The notes: generated by a model not told the origin, from the letters alone. A stretch of DNA of 64,000 nucleotides from Marivita sp. (GCF_020055635.1 NZ_JAIPUT010000005.1:93864-157863); one strand, 5' to 3'; positions 45,533 to 55,624 are shown, numbered from the stretch's first letter. Made by a program: numbers and translations.

Positions 45533-46686
45533 TAGCGACGGACTCCATTTCCAAGTGGGGTTGCGGGGGTGCCGTTCGGCAGGCGCCCATACGCTTCGTT
45601 CAGTTGTACGGTTTTCAACTGCGGCAAAACGCGGCTGCCGAAATGACGGCATTCGTCAATGTGGGGATAACCTGACAGGATGAATGCGCGGATGCCCATC
45701 TTCTGGTACTGTTCCAACTCGCTGAGCACCTGATCGGTGGACCCGACCAGCGCCGCACCGCAGCCCGACCGGGCACGGCCCACACCTGTCCACAGATGCG
45801 GTTCCACGAACCCCTCCATGTCGGCCAGTTCGCGGTTTTTCGACTGGTGCGACACGCCCAGCGACGTCGCATCCAGCGCGCGGTCGCGGATCGTCTTGCC
45901 CTGGTCGTCGTCCAGCTGGCTGACGATGTGCTGCGCGTATTCGCGGGCTTCGGCCTCGGTGTCGCGGACGATGACATGCACGCGCAGCCCGTAATCCAGC
46001 GTGCGGTCATAGCGTTCGGCAACGGCGTTCACGTCCTTCATCCGCTGGGCAAGCTGATCCTTGGGTTCGGGCCACATCAGGTAGACATCGCAATGTTGAC
46101 CGCAAAGTTCCAGCGCGGCGGGGGAATAGCCGCCGAAATACAGCAGCGGACCGCCGGTCTGGTACGGCTTGGCGGGATCGGTGGTCAGGCCCTCGAAATC
46201 GTAGACGTCACCCTTGTAGGTGATCTCGTCCTGCGTCCAGGCCTGTTTGAGGATTTCGACGACCTCTCGGCTGCGCTGGTAACGCAGGGCGCTGTCCTCT
46301 TTCTCGCCCGGAAAGTCCGACGAGATGATGTTCACCGTCAGCCGCCCCTCGAGCATGTGATCGAGCGTCGAGATGGTCCGCGCCAGCATGATCGGTTGCA
46401 TCTCACCACAGCGCACGGCGGCCAGCATGTTGATCTTGTCGGTGATCGGCGCACAGCCGGCGACAAAGGACAGCGTGTCCTGACCCACCTGGTAGGACGA
46501 GGGGCAGAGGATGTTGCGGAAACCTTGCGCTTCGGCCTCTTTCACGATGGAAGAGCAATGCGCAAAGCTGGAGCGCAGCTTTCCGTCCGGCACGCCAAGG
46601 AATTCGTAATCGTCCGAGCACAGCGCCGCGAACCACGAGACCTCGACCGCGTCGAGGTCGGGAGAGGTGATCGGCACGATGGTCAT
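45532..46686 (-). CDS. LLM-class flavin-dependent monooxygenase (SsuD-like)
   Basis: 384 residues of the luciferase-like/alkanesulfonate monooxygenase family. The family segments LARTISTLDHMLEGRLTVNIISSDFPGE, YQRSREVVEILKQAW and PLLYFGGYSPAALEL are clear. SsuD-type enzymes use reduced FMN and oxygen to cleave C-S bonds. It is the first gene of the operon with an AKR, a flavin reductase and a TRAP importer. Alternatives within the family (nitrogen or terpene substrates) remain possible. Confidence 0.9.
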   Translation of the reverse strand: MTIVPITSPDLDAVEVSWFAALCSDDYEFLGVPDGKLRSSFAHCSSIVKEAEAQGFRNILCPSSYQVGQDTLSFVAGCAPITDKINMLAAVRCGEMQPIMLARTISTLDHMLEGRLTVNIISSDFPGEKEDSALRYQRSREVVEILKQAWTQDEITYKGDVYDFEGLTTDPAKPYQTGGPLLYFGGYSPAALELCGQHCDVYLMWPEPKDQLAQRMKDVNAVAERYDRTLDYGLRVHVIVRDTEAEAREYAQHIVSQLDDDQGKTIRDRALDATSLGVSHQSKNRELADMEGFVEPHLWTGVGRARSGCGAALVGSTDQVLSELEQYQKMGIRAFILSGYPHIDECRHFGSRVLPQLKTVQLNEAYGRLPNGTPATPLGNGVRR

Positions 46687-46740
46687 AAGGTGTCTCCGGA
46701 AGGCATCATTTCCTCTTGCGTAGCACCGTCAAAAATGTAG

Positions 46741-46757
46741 ATCAATAGTGTATCAAT
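46741..46757. promoter_or_regulatory. Possible operator between the GntR and monooxygenase genes
   Basis: ATCAAT occurs twice in direct orientation, 11 bp apart start to start (46741-46746 and 46752-46757), with the AT-rich core of the 85-nt divergent gap. The position suits a site for the adjacent GntR regulator. Confidence 0.35.
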
Positions 46758-46771
46758 TCTTGGTGCGAGAA

Positions 46772-47473
46772 ATGTCCGATACCCACGCCCTGCCGAAATA
46801 TGTCCAGATCAGCGAATTGCTGATCCGGGATATCCAGGCTGGGCGGCTGGTGGATGGCGAACGCCTGCCACCCGAGCGGGACATGGCGGCCAACCTCGGA
46901 ATCTCTGTCGGAACGCTGCGCAAGTCGCTGGAGGAACTGACCGCGCTGGGCCTGCTGGATCGGGTACAGGGGTCGGGCAACTACATCTGCGCGCAAGAGG
47001 ACACGCAATCGGTCTACGCGTTTTTCCGGGTCGAATTGATCGAAGGAGGGGGCTTGCCCACGGCAGAGCTCTTGTCGGTGGACCGGCTTGCCAAGCCTGA
47101 CGGCTTTCCGCCCTTCGGTGCCTCAGACCAGGGGCACCGGATCCGGCGGTTGCGGCGTCTCAACGACGTGCCGGCGGTGCTCGAGGAGATCTGGCTGGAC
47201 GGGTCCTACACCGATGTGATCGACGTCGAGGCGCTGCGCGAGTCGCTCTACCTTTACTACCGGGAGTCGCTGGGGCTCTGGATCACCAAGGCAGTGGACC
47301 GGCTTGACCTGGCCGCGGTGCCGGAGTGGGCACCGCCGACCTTTGGCCTGTCTGCCGGTCAGCCCTGCATGCGGGCGACGCGGGTCAGCCACGGCCCCGA
47401 AGGCGAGGCCGCCGAAGCCTCGTGGAACTGGATCAACACGGACGTCGCGCGCTACGTCGCGCGCATCACATGA
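46772..47473 (+). CDS. GntR/HutC-family transcriptional regulator
   Basis: 233 residues from ATG 46772. N-terminal winged helix (KYVQISELLIRDIQAGRL...RLPPERDMAANLGISVGTLRKSLEELTALGLL) and a C-terminal UTRA ligand-binding domain (~75-230). It is divergent from the monooxygenase/TRAP operon and upstream of a Gfo/Idh enzyme, so it probably controls both and senses the pathway substrate or product. Confidence 0.9.
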   Translation: MSDTHALPKYVQISELLIRDIQAGRLVDGERLPPERDMAANLGISVGTLRKSLEELTALGLLDRVQGSGNYICAQEDTQSVYAFFRVELIEGGGLPTAELLSVDRLAKPDGFPPFGASDQGHRIRRLRRLNDVPAVLEEIWLDGSYTDVIDVEALRESLYLYYRESLGLWITKAVDRLDLAAVPEWAPPTFGLSAGQPCMRATRVSHGPEGEAAEASWNWINTDVARYVARIT

Positions 47474-47538
47474 GCCGCGCCACGCCGCGCGCATCACACA
47501 AGGTGCGCCCAGTCGCGCACACCACCTGAAGGGCAATC

Positions 47539-48630
47539 ATGAAGACTATCAACTACGGAATCATCGGATGCGGCATGATGGGCCAGGAGCATCTGCGCAA
47601 CATCGCCTTGCTTGACGGCGCGCGCGTTGCGGCGATCTTCGAACCGGACGAGATCATGGCGGCGGCGGCGAAGGCGATCGTGCCGGATGCCATGCTCCAT
47701 GCGTCGATCGAGGATCTGTTGGCCCGCGATGATCTGGATTGTCTTCTGGTTGCCAGCCCGAACCATTGCCATGTCGATGCTCTCGAGCAGATCGCGGAAC
47801 TGAACCCGCTGCCCCTGCTGATGGAAAAGCCGCTTTATACCGACCCGGCCGATCTCGCGCGGGTCGAGGCGATCGCCGCAGTCTACCCGGCGCCGATCTG
47901 GGTGGCGATGGAGTATCGCTACATGCCGCCGATCCAGATCTTCGCCCAAGAGGTGCAGCGCGCCACCGGCGGGGTGAAGATGCTGACGATCCGCGAGCAC
48001 CGGTTTCCCTTCCTGCACAAGGTGGGCGAATGGAACCGGTTCAACCGCAACACCGGTGGCACGCTTGTGGAAAAGTGCTGCCATTTCTTCGACCTGATGC
48101 GGCTGATCCTTGGCTCGGACCCGGTGCGGATCACCGCCAGCGCCGGGCAGGAGGTCAACCACCTGGAGGAAACCCATGATGGCCAGGTGCCCGACATCTG
48201 GGACAGCGCCTATGTGATCGTCGATTTCGCCAATGGCGCGCGGGCGATGCTGGAATTGTGCATGTATGCCGAAGGCTCGCGCTATCAGGAAGAGATCACC
48301 GCCGTGGGGCCGAACGGCAAGATCGAGGCGCTGGTGCCGGGGCCGGGCCGGTTCTGGCCGACCCATCTGGGCGCCTCGCCGGTGCCGCAGGTGATCGTCA
48401 GCCCGCGCAATCCCAAGGGGCCGCAGGCTGTGGATATCCCTGTGGACCCCAGGATTCTCGAGGCCGGGGACCACAACGGCTCGACCTTCTACCAGCACGC
48501 GCGGTTCCTTGACCTGGTGCGCAATGGCGGGGTTCCGGAGGTGTCGATCTTGGACGGCGCCTGGGCTGTGCGGATGGGGCTCGCGGCCCAGAATGCCGCC
48601 TCTACGCACGCCGTGATTGCCCGGTTTTAG
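47539..48630 (+). CDS. Gfo/Idh/MocA-family oxidoreductase
   Basis: 363 residues. Rossmann fold GIIGCGMMGQEHLRNIA, the active-site Lys motif LLMEKPLYTDP and the GGTLVEKCCHFFDLMRL segment carrying the catalytic His/Asp are present. These enzymes oxidise sugars or act as NAD-dependent glycosidases. It follows the GntR gene by 65 nt and probably belongs to the same regulon. Next to an SsuD-like monooxygenase, a sugar or sulfosugar substrate is plausible. Confidence 0.9.
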   Translation: MKTINYGIIGCGMMGQEHLRNIALLDGARVAAIFEPDEIMAAAAKAIVPDAMLHASIEDLLARDDLDCLLVASPNHCHVDALEQIAELNPLPLLMEKPLYTDPADLARVEAIAAVYPAPIWVAMEYRYMPPIQIFAQEVQRATGGVKMLTIREHRFPFLHKVGEWNRFNRNTGGTLVEKCCHFFDLMRLILGSDPVRITASAGQEVNHLEETHDGQVPDIWDSAYVIVDFANGARAMLELCMYAEGSRYQEEITAVGPNGKIEALVPGPGRFWPTHLGASPVPQVIVSPRNPKGPQAVDIPVDPRILEAGDHNGSTFYQHARFLDLVRNGGVPEVSILDGAWAVRMGLAAQNAASTHAVIARF

Positions 48631-48707
48631 CCGCATTTTGACCGTAATTTTCTCGCAACACTTTGCTTGCAAGGGGAAAAAAACGAAATTTCGCCACAAT
48701 CAATGCT

Positions 48708-48744
48708 TTGACCAATGGTTTTTCTGTTCTATCGAAAGATAGAA
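48708..48744 (+). promoter_or_regulatory. Possible promoter and hairpin in the adhesin leader
   Basis: TTGACC (48708-48713), 16 nt, TATCGA (48730-48735) is a weak promoter candidate. It overlaps TTCTATC-GAAA-GATAGAA (48727-48744), a stable GAAA-loop hairpin, 53 nt before the adhesin start. Confidence 0.3.
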
Positions 48745-48796
48745 AAAAATAAGCCGAACCCGAAGACGGGCGGCCCTGAGGTAGAGCGGTGTAGTT

Positions 48797-51700
48797 ATGA
48801 ATGCGATTAATTTCGTTGTCCGTACAGGTACGGGTGCAATCGAACGTGGTGTGGTTGGTGCAAAGGATCAGGGGTATCTGATCGACGCCGCAAATGGCCG
48901 CGAAATTTCTCTCAACCTTCACAGATCGGACCTGCGCGGCTATGACCGCGCCGGGAATGACCTGCAGATCACGCTCGCTGATGGGCGGGTGATCGTGCTT
49001 GAAGATTACTTTGGCGCAGACGCGTCGAGCCGCTTGTTCCTCAGCACCGAAGGCGTGCTGAGCGAGGTGGCCTTTGCCGAAGGCGACGGCGGCGCGCTGT
49101 TTGCGCAATACGGCGATGTCGCGGCCTGGGGCAAATGGAGCCCGGACGACGCGCTCATCTTCTTTGACCGCGCCGAAGTGGTGGCGGGAGATTTCGTCGC
49201 CGCCGAGAACGAGGGCGGGGTGTCGATGCTGGCGGCCGGTCTTCTGGCCGGCGGCGGCATGTTGCCCTGGCTGGCAGGTGGAGCGGCGGTCGCGACCGGA
49301 GCCGCGGTAATCGGCGGAAATGGCGATGGCGGTGGCGGCCTTGTCGGCAATGACGGCGACGGCGGCGGACCGAAACCTCCGACGGTCAACGATGGCGAAT
49401 ACGTGATCGGTGGCGACGGGCTGACCGACGAGGACCGGACCGTCCTGGTCAGCGGCACGGCCAACGAAGGCGACACCGTCGTTGTCGTGATCGGCGACAA
49501 GACCGGGACCACCACAACCGGGTCGGACGGCACCTGGGACGTGATCTTCACCGGCCCGGATTTCCCGGCGGATGGCGAGTATACCGCGGATGTGACGGTG
49601 ACCGGCGAAGACGGTGACACCGATCTGGTCGGTCCGGACATCCTCATCGACACCACGCCGCCGCCTCTGGCGATCACAAGCGGCACGACGGCGACCGGCG
49701 AGATCATCACCGACATCGAATTCGACGGTGGCGCGACGGTGACCGGCACCACCGAGATCGGTGCGACCGTGGTCCTGATCGCGGGCGGCGTGAGCCATGT
49801 CGCCGATGTCGACGCGCAGGGCAACTGGAGCGTCACGCTGACCAGTTCGACCTTCGAGCGCGGCGAATACATCGCCGACATCCAGGTCATCGCGACCGAC
49901 AGCTTCAACAACTCGACCACGGTCAATGACGGCATCGAGATCGACACTGTCTCGGGTGTGACGATCAACACCGCAACCATCGAAACCGACGGCATCATCA
50001 ATGCCGATGAACGCGGCGACGGGGTGCAGATCACCGGCACGACCGATATCGGGTCGTCCGTCGTGGTGGAAATGAACGGCTACAGCCGCAGCGCCTCTGT
50101 CGATGCGCAGGGCAACTGGTCGGTGACGTTCATCGCGACCGAGATCCCCGTGGGCGAGCAGGACTTGACGATCAATGCCGCCGCGACCGATGGCAACGGC
50201 AATGTCAGCGAGGCGTCCGGCGAGGTTCGGCTCGATACCTGGGTGCGCAATTTCGACATCACCAGCCAGGCAGGCGGCGCCGATGGCATCGTCAATGCCG
50301 AAGAGGCCGCACTGGGCATGACCGTGACCGGCACCACCGAACCGGGGGCTTCGGTGTCGGTGACGCTGGGGGGCTTTTCCCGCGAGGCCAGCGTGGATGC
50401 CGCGGGCAACTGGACCGCGACCTTCCTTGCCGGCGAACTGCCGGCCGGCGAACAGACCGCGACGCTCACCGCCAGTTCCACCGACATCGCGGGCAACACC
50501 GCCGTCGAGACCCGCAGCGTGATCTTCGACACAGATGCGGGCCTGCTGACGATCAGCCCCGAAGCGGTCGAGACCGACGATATCGTGAACGAGGTCGAAG
50601 CCTCGGACGGGGTGATGATCACCGGCACGTCGACGCCGTTCCAGATGGTCGACGTGATGCTGGACGGTGTCTCGAAGACCGTGCAGACCGACAGCTTCGG
50701 CACCTGGCGCGCGACTTACGCCGCCGGCGAGATCCGCCCCGGCGAATACGAGGCGCAGATCACGGCCCATACCGTCGATGCGGCGGGCAATGAACTGACG
50801 CGCTCCGACACCGTCATGGTCGACACCTTCGTGCGCAATTTCGCCGTGAGCCCGAACCCCGTGACAGCCGACAATATCGTGAACGACGCCGAACAGGCAC
50901 AGGGCGTCACGCTGAGCGGGACAACCGAACCGGGTGCGACGGTCACTGTTGTGGTGGCAGGCGTGAGCCGGGCGGCGAACGTGGATGCAAACGGCAACTG
51001 GACGGCCAGCTTCTCGGCCTTCGATCTGCCGGATGGCACCTACACGACAACGGCCCAGATCAGCACCGAGGATCGCGCCGGCAACACTGCGACCACCTCC
51101 AAGACGTTCCAGGTCGATACCGAGGTCGTGCCGCTCACCTCGTCCAACCAGCCGGGGGGCAGCGATGGCGTGGTCAGCGAAGCAGAATCGGCGCAGGGCT
51201 TTACCCTGACCGGCCAGGTCGAACAGGGCTCGAGCGTCGTGGTGACGATCGCGGGCCGGCAGATGCAGGCGCAGGTCAGCGCAAGTGGCGCATGGTCGGT
51301 GGCGGTGCCCGCCAGCGTGATCCCCACGGTTGATGGTGAAAACGTCTCAATCCAGATCGCGGCGACGGACCGGGCGGGCAACACCAAATCGATCTCGGAG
51401 ACCATGGTGGTGGACAACGTGGCCCCGGATGCACCGGACATGACCGCGATCACCTGGGACCAGAGCCAGGCGGCGCGCGGCATCATCCTCGAGACCACGG
51501 ACAACGACGTGGTGATCGAACGGGTCGGCAACGCAGGGTCGCAGAACGTCGGGTTCAACGCTCAGGACAACAGCGCTCTGGGGGAAACCACCTTCACGTT
51601 CAACAACGTTGTGCCGGATGGATCGCACCTTGTGGTGACGGCCACCGATGGCGCGGGCAACAGTTCGGGCACCTACGTGGTGCTGGACGATCCCAATACC

Positions 51701-51991
51701 AGCCAGAGCAACGTGAACCTTGCAGGCAATATCGGCGGTCGGGAAATCGACACGATCGACCTCGAGTTCACCGAGGAAGCGACGCTGACCATCACCGAGG
51801 CGCAGATCGTCGCGATCACCGGCGAGGACAACACGGTCAAGGTGCTGGGCAACTCGGACGAAACCGTCCGGATCGCCGGTGCCACGCGCACGGGATCCCG
51901 GTCCGAGGACGGGACAAATTTCAACGTCTACGAGCTTGGCGACGCAACCGTGCTGATCGACGACGACATCAACACCGTCTCAACCATCTGA
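48797..51991 (+). CDS. BapA-like repeat adhesin, type I secreted
   Basis: 1,064 residues, strongly acidic. A BapA-prefix N-terminal domain (~1-130) is followed by a hydrophobic Gly/Ala region (~140-165), a Gly/Asp/Asn linker (~168-195) and about seven bacterial Ig-like repeats of ~100 residues (~205-930), each with a VTGTTEPGATVxV...DAxGNWxA pattern. The C-terminus (TLTITEAQIVAITGEDN... NVYELGDATVLIDDD) is like type I secretion targets. There is no Sec signal. It is encoded directly before its TolC, ABC and HlyD components. Role: surface attachment and biofilm. Confidence 0.88.
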   Translation: MNAINFVVRTGTGAIERGVVGAKDQGYLIDAANGREISLNLHRSDLRGYDRAGNDLQITLADGRVIVLEDYFGADASSRLFLSTEGVLSEVAFAEGDGGALFAQYGDVAAWGKWSPDDALIFFDRAEVVAGDFVAAENEGGVSMLAAGLLAGGGMLPWLAGGAAVATGAAVIGGNGDGGGGLVGNDGDGGGPKPPTVNDGEYVIGGDGLTDEDRTVLVSGTANEGDTVVVVIGDKTGTTTTGSDGTWDVIFTGPDFPADGEYTADVTVTGEDGDTDLVGPDILIDTTPPPLAITSGTTATGEIITDIEFDGGATVTGTTEIGATVVLIAGGVSHVADVDAQGNWSVTLTSSTFERGEYIADIQVIATDSFNNSTTVNDGIEIDTVSGVTINTATIETDGIINADERGDGVQITGTTDIGSSVVVEMNGYSRSASVDAQGNWSVTFIATEIPVGEQDLTINAAATDGNGNVSEASGEVRLDTWVRNFDITSQAGGADGIVNAEEAALGMTVTGTTEPGASVSVTLGGFSREASVDAAGNWTATFLAGELPAGEQTATLTASSTDIAGNTAVETRSVIFDTDAGLLTISPEAVETDDIVNEVEASDGVMITGTSTPFQMVDVMLDGVSKTVQTDSFGTWRATYAAGEIRPGEYEAQITAHTVDAAGNELTRSDTVMVDTFVRNFAVSPNPVTADNIVNDAEQAQGVTLSGTTEPGATVTVVVAGVSRAANVDANGNWTASFSAFDLPDGTYTTTAQISTEDRAGNTATTSKTFQVDTEVVPLTSSNQPGGSDGVVSEAESAQGFTLTGQVEQGSSVVVTIAGRQMQAQVSASGAWSVAVPASVIPTVDGENVSIQIAATDRAGNTKSISETMVVDNVAPDAPDMTAITWDQSQAARGIILETTDNDVVIERVGNAGSQNVGFNAQDNSALGETTFTFNNVVPDGSHLVVTATDGAGNSSGTYVVLDDPNTSQSNVNLAGNIGGREIDTIDLEFTEEATLTITEAQIVAITGEDNTVKVLGNSDETVRIAGATRTGSRSEDGTNFNVYELGDATVLIDDDINTVSTI

Positions 51992-52073
51992 AGAGGATCG
52001 TATCGTTCGGGCCGTCGCGGTGACGGCCCGAGCCCCGACACAAAAAGAAGCCAAAGGCGGGGGCTCGCAAGAC

Positions 52074-53405
52074 ATGAGACAGACGACAGGAGCCATGGCA
52101 GGGGCTCTGCTGGCGGTAACGGCGCTTTCCGGATGTATGCAGGACATGGGCGCCGGGACCGTGTCGCGGTTCCTGTCCGCCCAACTGGACGCAAATACGG
52201 ACATCGCAGGCGAGACACAGACAGCCGCACCCATGGAGGTCACGACGCAAGAGGCGTCACCGATCATTGCAGAACTGGCATCGCGACAAAGCGTTCTGAC
52301 GCCCGGCAGCGCCTATGCCCAAGTGGCCGAAGGTGTGCTGGCCGCCGATGCGCGCGTCGCCGAAGCCGAGTTGCAGGTGGCGCAACTGCGCGCCGAGGCC
52401 GCGTCCAAGAACTGGTGGCCAACGATTTCTCCGCGCATCACGCTGACATCGCTGGGCGATCTGGTGGCCGACCTGGTGATCAACCAGGTGCTGTTCGACA
52501 ATGGCCGCAAGAAGGCCGAACGCGATCTGGCCAGGGCGGATGTCGAACTGGCCGCCGTGGCGCTGTCGGAAAGCAGCAATGACCGGGTTCATGACGGGCT
52601 GGTGCTGTACCTACAGGCCGAAGAAGGCCGCGCGGCGGCGGATCTCTATGGTCAGGCGCTGAAGGATATGGGCCGGTTCGAATGGGCGATGAACGAGCGC
52701 GTCAAAGGCGGTGTATCGGATTTCTCGGACCTCAATGTGCTGAAACAGAAACTGGCCGATCTGCGGGCCCGTGATGCCGCGGCGCGTGAAAAGACCACCC
52801 GCGCCGTGGCGGAACTCAACGCAATGTCGGCGGTGTCGCTGGCGGACCAGCGCGGTTTGCACGGGATGGGGGCCACGCCTGCAACCCAGTCGCTTGACGT
52901 GCTGCGCGCCAGGGTCGACCGTGATCGGCAATTGGCGCAGGCCAAGATCGCCCGCGCGGCGCATCTGCCGGGCCTGTCCGCCGGGGGCAGTGTGCGCAAT
53001 GGCGGCGAAGGTCTGGCGCTGAGTGTCAACACTGAACAGATGCTCGGCATCGGCACAGGTGCCTCCTTGCAGGCCATCGAGGCCACCAAGATCACCGCTG
53101 ACCGCAAGGTGACCGAGGCCGAGGATATCTCGCGCCGCGCCATAGAGGCCGATCAGCGCAGCATCGCCGCTTTGACGCGGCAGGCCGCCGAGGCCGAAGG
53201 GCTGACGGCGCAGGCCAAGACCAATCTCGACCTGTTCCAGCGCCAATATGATGCGGGCACGCGTCAGGTGATGGATGTGGTCAGCGTCTACGAGACTTTC
53301 CTGAGGGCGCTTGAAAAACAACTCGACCTGAAATTTCAGGCCGCACGTGCCGAACTGGACGCAGCCAAGCGATTGGGCGTTCTTGCCGATGGAGCAAAAA
53401 TTTGA
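52074..53405 (+). CDS. TolC-family outer-membrane lipoprotein of the type I system
   Basis: 443 residues from ATG 52074 with a lipobox (ALSGC, ~21). The rest is the long heptad-rich helical architecture of TolC/OEP proteins with the internal repeat (VAEAELQVAQLRAEA... and LTAQAKTNLDLFQRQYDAGTRQVMDV). It forms the outer-membrane exit duct. Its TGA overlaps the TTG start of the ABC gene. An earlier in-frame start at 52020 is unlikely because it precedes the lipobox signal. Confidence 0.85.
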   Translation: MRQTTGAMAGALLAVTALSGCMQDMGAGTVSRFLSAQLDANTDIAGETQTAAPMEVTTQEASPIIAELASRQSVLTPGSAYAQVAEGVLAADARVAEAELQVAQLRAEAASKNWWPTISPRITLTSLGDLVADLVINQVLFDNGRKKAERDLARADVELAAVALSESSNDRVHDGLVLYLQAEEGRAAADLYGQALKDMGRFEWAMNERVKGGVSDFSDLNVLKQKLADLRARDAAAREKTTRAVAELNAMSAVSLADQRGLHGMGATPATQSLDVLRARVDRDRQLAQAKIARAAHLPGLSAGGSVRNGGEGLALSVNTEQMLGIGTGASLQAIEATKITADRKVTEAEDISRRAIEADQRSIAALTRQAAEAEGLTAQAKTNLDLFQRQYDAGTRQVMDVVSVYETFLRALEKQLDLKFQAARAELDAAKRLGVLADGAKI

Positions 53406-55621
53406 GCGGCGTCAACAACATCACCCTTCTGTCGGGACGCGCAAAGAACGCGGTCCTGCGGATGGTCCCGCAGGGGGTCAAGCCTGCAAATGAACCCAAA
53501 CGCGCCCCGCGCTATTCCGACCGCGTCCGCGCCCGGACCGAGCTGATCCGCACCTATGCGGGCCGTCTGGGTCTGACCACGGTGGCGAGCGACATCACCG
53601 AGGCCATCAGCCTGCATCAGGACGCCAACGGGCTGGTGGGGCAGGACGCGCTGATCGCCGGGGCCAAGGCCGCCGGGATGCTGGCGCAGGGGCTGCATGT
53701 GCCGCGCCCGACACCCGATCATTGGCCGGCGATTGCGCTGATGACCAACGGGCAGGCGGTGTTGGTCCTGTCACAGGATCGCATGACCCTGACGATCTGG
53801 GACCCATCGGCCAAAGGCAAGACCGAACGCGTGGACGTTGCGGAATTCGCGCCCTTCTACAGCGGCGTTCTGGTGCGCGGTGAAGCGCCGGTTCAGACGC
53901 TGGTGGACACGCATACCGACGCAGGAGAGAAGGCCCATTGGTTCTGGGGCAGCTTTTCCAATTACCGCCGCCAGTTCGGCGAAGTCGCGCTTGGGTCTTT
54001 CGTGGCGAACGTGCTGGCCCTGTCGGTCGCGCTGTTCTCGCTTCAGGTCTATGACCGGGTGATCCCGCATCAATCCTCGGCCACGCTCTGGGTGCTGGCC
54101 ATCGGTGCGGCGATGGCGCTCATGCTCGAGGCGTTTCTCAAGGTGGCACGCTCCACGCTTCTGGACGGGGCTGGACGGCAGATCGAAACCGGTGTCCAGC
54201 AGACATTGCTGAACCGGCTCTTGGGCATGCGGTCGGATGCGGCCGGGCGGTCGCCCTCGCAGCTTTTCGCCTCGATGCGGGAATTCTCGTCGGTGCGCGA
54301 GTTCTTCACCGCGGGCACCGTGGGCGCGTTGGCAGACATTCCCTTTATCGTGCTCTTCCTGCTGATGGTCTGGTCCATTGCAGGCAGCGTGGTCTGGGTG
54401 CTGGTCGCGGGTGCGCTGCTGATGGTGATCCCGGGGTTCTTCCTGCAGAAGAAGATGATCCGCATCACCCGCGAAATGCAGGGTGCCTCCACCAAACAAT
54501 CGCGGCTGCTCAATGAGACCGTGACCGAACTGGACACGATCAAGACCCAGCGCGCCGAAGACCGCTTTGCCCGCCAGTGGGAAGAGCTGACCTCGGTGCA
54601 GGCGCTGAAATCGTCCGAACAACGCCGCTTGGCCGCAGCGCTCACGTTCTGGAGCCAGGGCGTGCAGCAGGCGACCTATGTGGGGGCCGTGATCGCGGGC
54701 ACCTACCTTGTCTTTGCGGGGGAATTCACGGTTGGGTCGATCATTGCGGTGGGCATTCTGACCTCGCGGACGCTGGCGCCGCTGACGCAGCTTTCGGGCA
54801 TCATGGCACGCTGGGGCAACGTCAAGGCTGCGCTCGATGCGCTGGACGGGATTGCCGACCTGCCGCAGGACCGTCAGGAAGACCGCAAGTACCTGCGTCG
54901 CGAAACGCTCGAAGGGCGTTTTGAGCTGCGCGAAGTCACCTTCCGCTATGATGCCGAAAGCCCCTCGGTTCTGGATATTCCGAGCCTCGTGATCCAGCCC
55001 GGTCAGACGCTGGCCATCCTGGGCACCAACGGGTCTGGCAAATCCACGCTGCTCAAGCTGCTGTCGGGTCTCTATGCGCCGACCTCCGGGTCGATCCTGA
55101 TCGACGGCACCGACATGAACCAGATCGACATGCGCGATATCCGCCGGTCATTGGGGTATCTGGGGCAGGACGTTCGGCTGTTCCACGGCAACCTGCGTGA
55201 CAACCTGAACCTCAACATGATGGAGCGCGACGACGACCGCCTGTTCGAGGCGCTGGATTTCGCCGGGCTGGGCCCCTTCGTCAAGGGCCACCCTCAAGGG
55301 CTCGACCTGCCCATCCGGGACGGGGGCGAAGGCCTGTCCATGGGGCAACGGCAATCCATCGGCTGGGCGCGGCTGTGGCTGCAGGACCCGGATGTGTGCC
55401 TGCTGGACGAACCGACCGCCGCACTGGACCAGACGCTGGAAAAGACGCTGATCTCGCGGCTTGAGACCTGGCTGGCCGACCGCACGGCGATTGTCGCCAC
55501 CCACCGGGTGCCGATCCTCGCGCTGGCCGACCGCACCAGCGTGCTGGCCTCTGGACGGCTGGTGGTCGATGGCCCGCGCGATCAGGTGCTCGATCACCTG
55601 CGCACGGCGCAGGGGGCGTAG
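53402..55621 (+). CDS. Type I secretion ABC transporter (LapB-like)
   Basis: 739 residues from TTG 53402 (4-nt overlap with the TolC gene). A degenerate C39-peptidase-like N-terminal domain (~40-170) without a catalytic Cys-His pair, six transmembrane helices (~190-480), and the NBD: Walker A GTNGSGKSTL, signature LSMGQRQSIGWARL (Met replaces the second Gly of LSGGQ) and Walker B VCLLDEPTAALD. It energises export of the adhesin. ATG 53462 is an alternative start. Confidence 0.92.
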   Translation: MSGVNNITLLSGRAKNAVLRMVPQGVKPANEPKRAPRYSDRVRARTELIRTYAGRLGLTTVASDITEAISLHQDANGLVGQDALIAGAKAAGMLAQGLHVPRPTPDHWPAIALMTNGQAVLVLSQDRMTLTIWDPSAKGKTERVDVAEFAPFYSGVLVRGEAPVQTLVDTHTDAGEKAHWFWGSFSNYRRQFGEVALGSFVANVLALSVALFSLQVYDRVIPHQSSATLWVLAIGAAMALMLEAFLKVARSTLLDGAGRQIETGVQQTLLNRLLGMRSDAAGRSPSQLFASMREFSSVREFFTAGTVGALADIPFIVLFLLMVWSIAGSVVWVLVAGALLMVIPGFFLQKKMIRITREMQGASTKQSRLLNETVTELDTIKTQRAEDRFARQWEELTSVQALKSSEQRRLAAALTFWSQGVQQATYVGAVIAGTYLVFAGEFTVGSIIAVGILTSRTLAPLTQLSGIMARWGNVKAALDALDGIADLPQDRQEDRKYLRRETLEGRFELREVTFRYDAESPSVLDIPSLVIQPGQTLAILGTNGSGKSTLLKLLSGLYAPTSGSILIDGTDMNQIDMRDIRRSLGYLGQDVRLFHGNLRDNLNLNMMERDDDRLFEALDFAGLGPFVKGHPQGLDLPIRDGGEGLSMGQRQSIGWARLWLQDPDVCLLDEPTAALDQTLEKTLISRLETWLADRTAIVATHRVPILALADRTSVLASGRLVVDGPRDQVLDHLRTAQGA

Positions 55622-55624
55622 GCG

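Noticed and set aside
48602..50770. 722-codon minus-strand frame opposite the adhesin
   Set aside because: Mirrors the repeat structure of the adhesin; no independent features.
48797..51991. Repeats within the adhesin as a CRISPR or mobile element
   Set aside because: They are in-frame coding repeats of about 300 bp with Ig-like protein periodicity.
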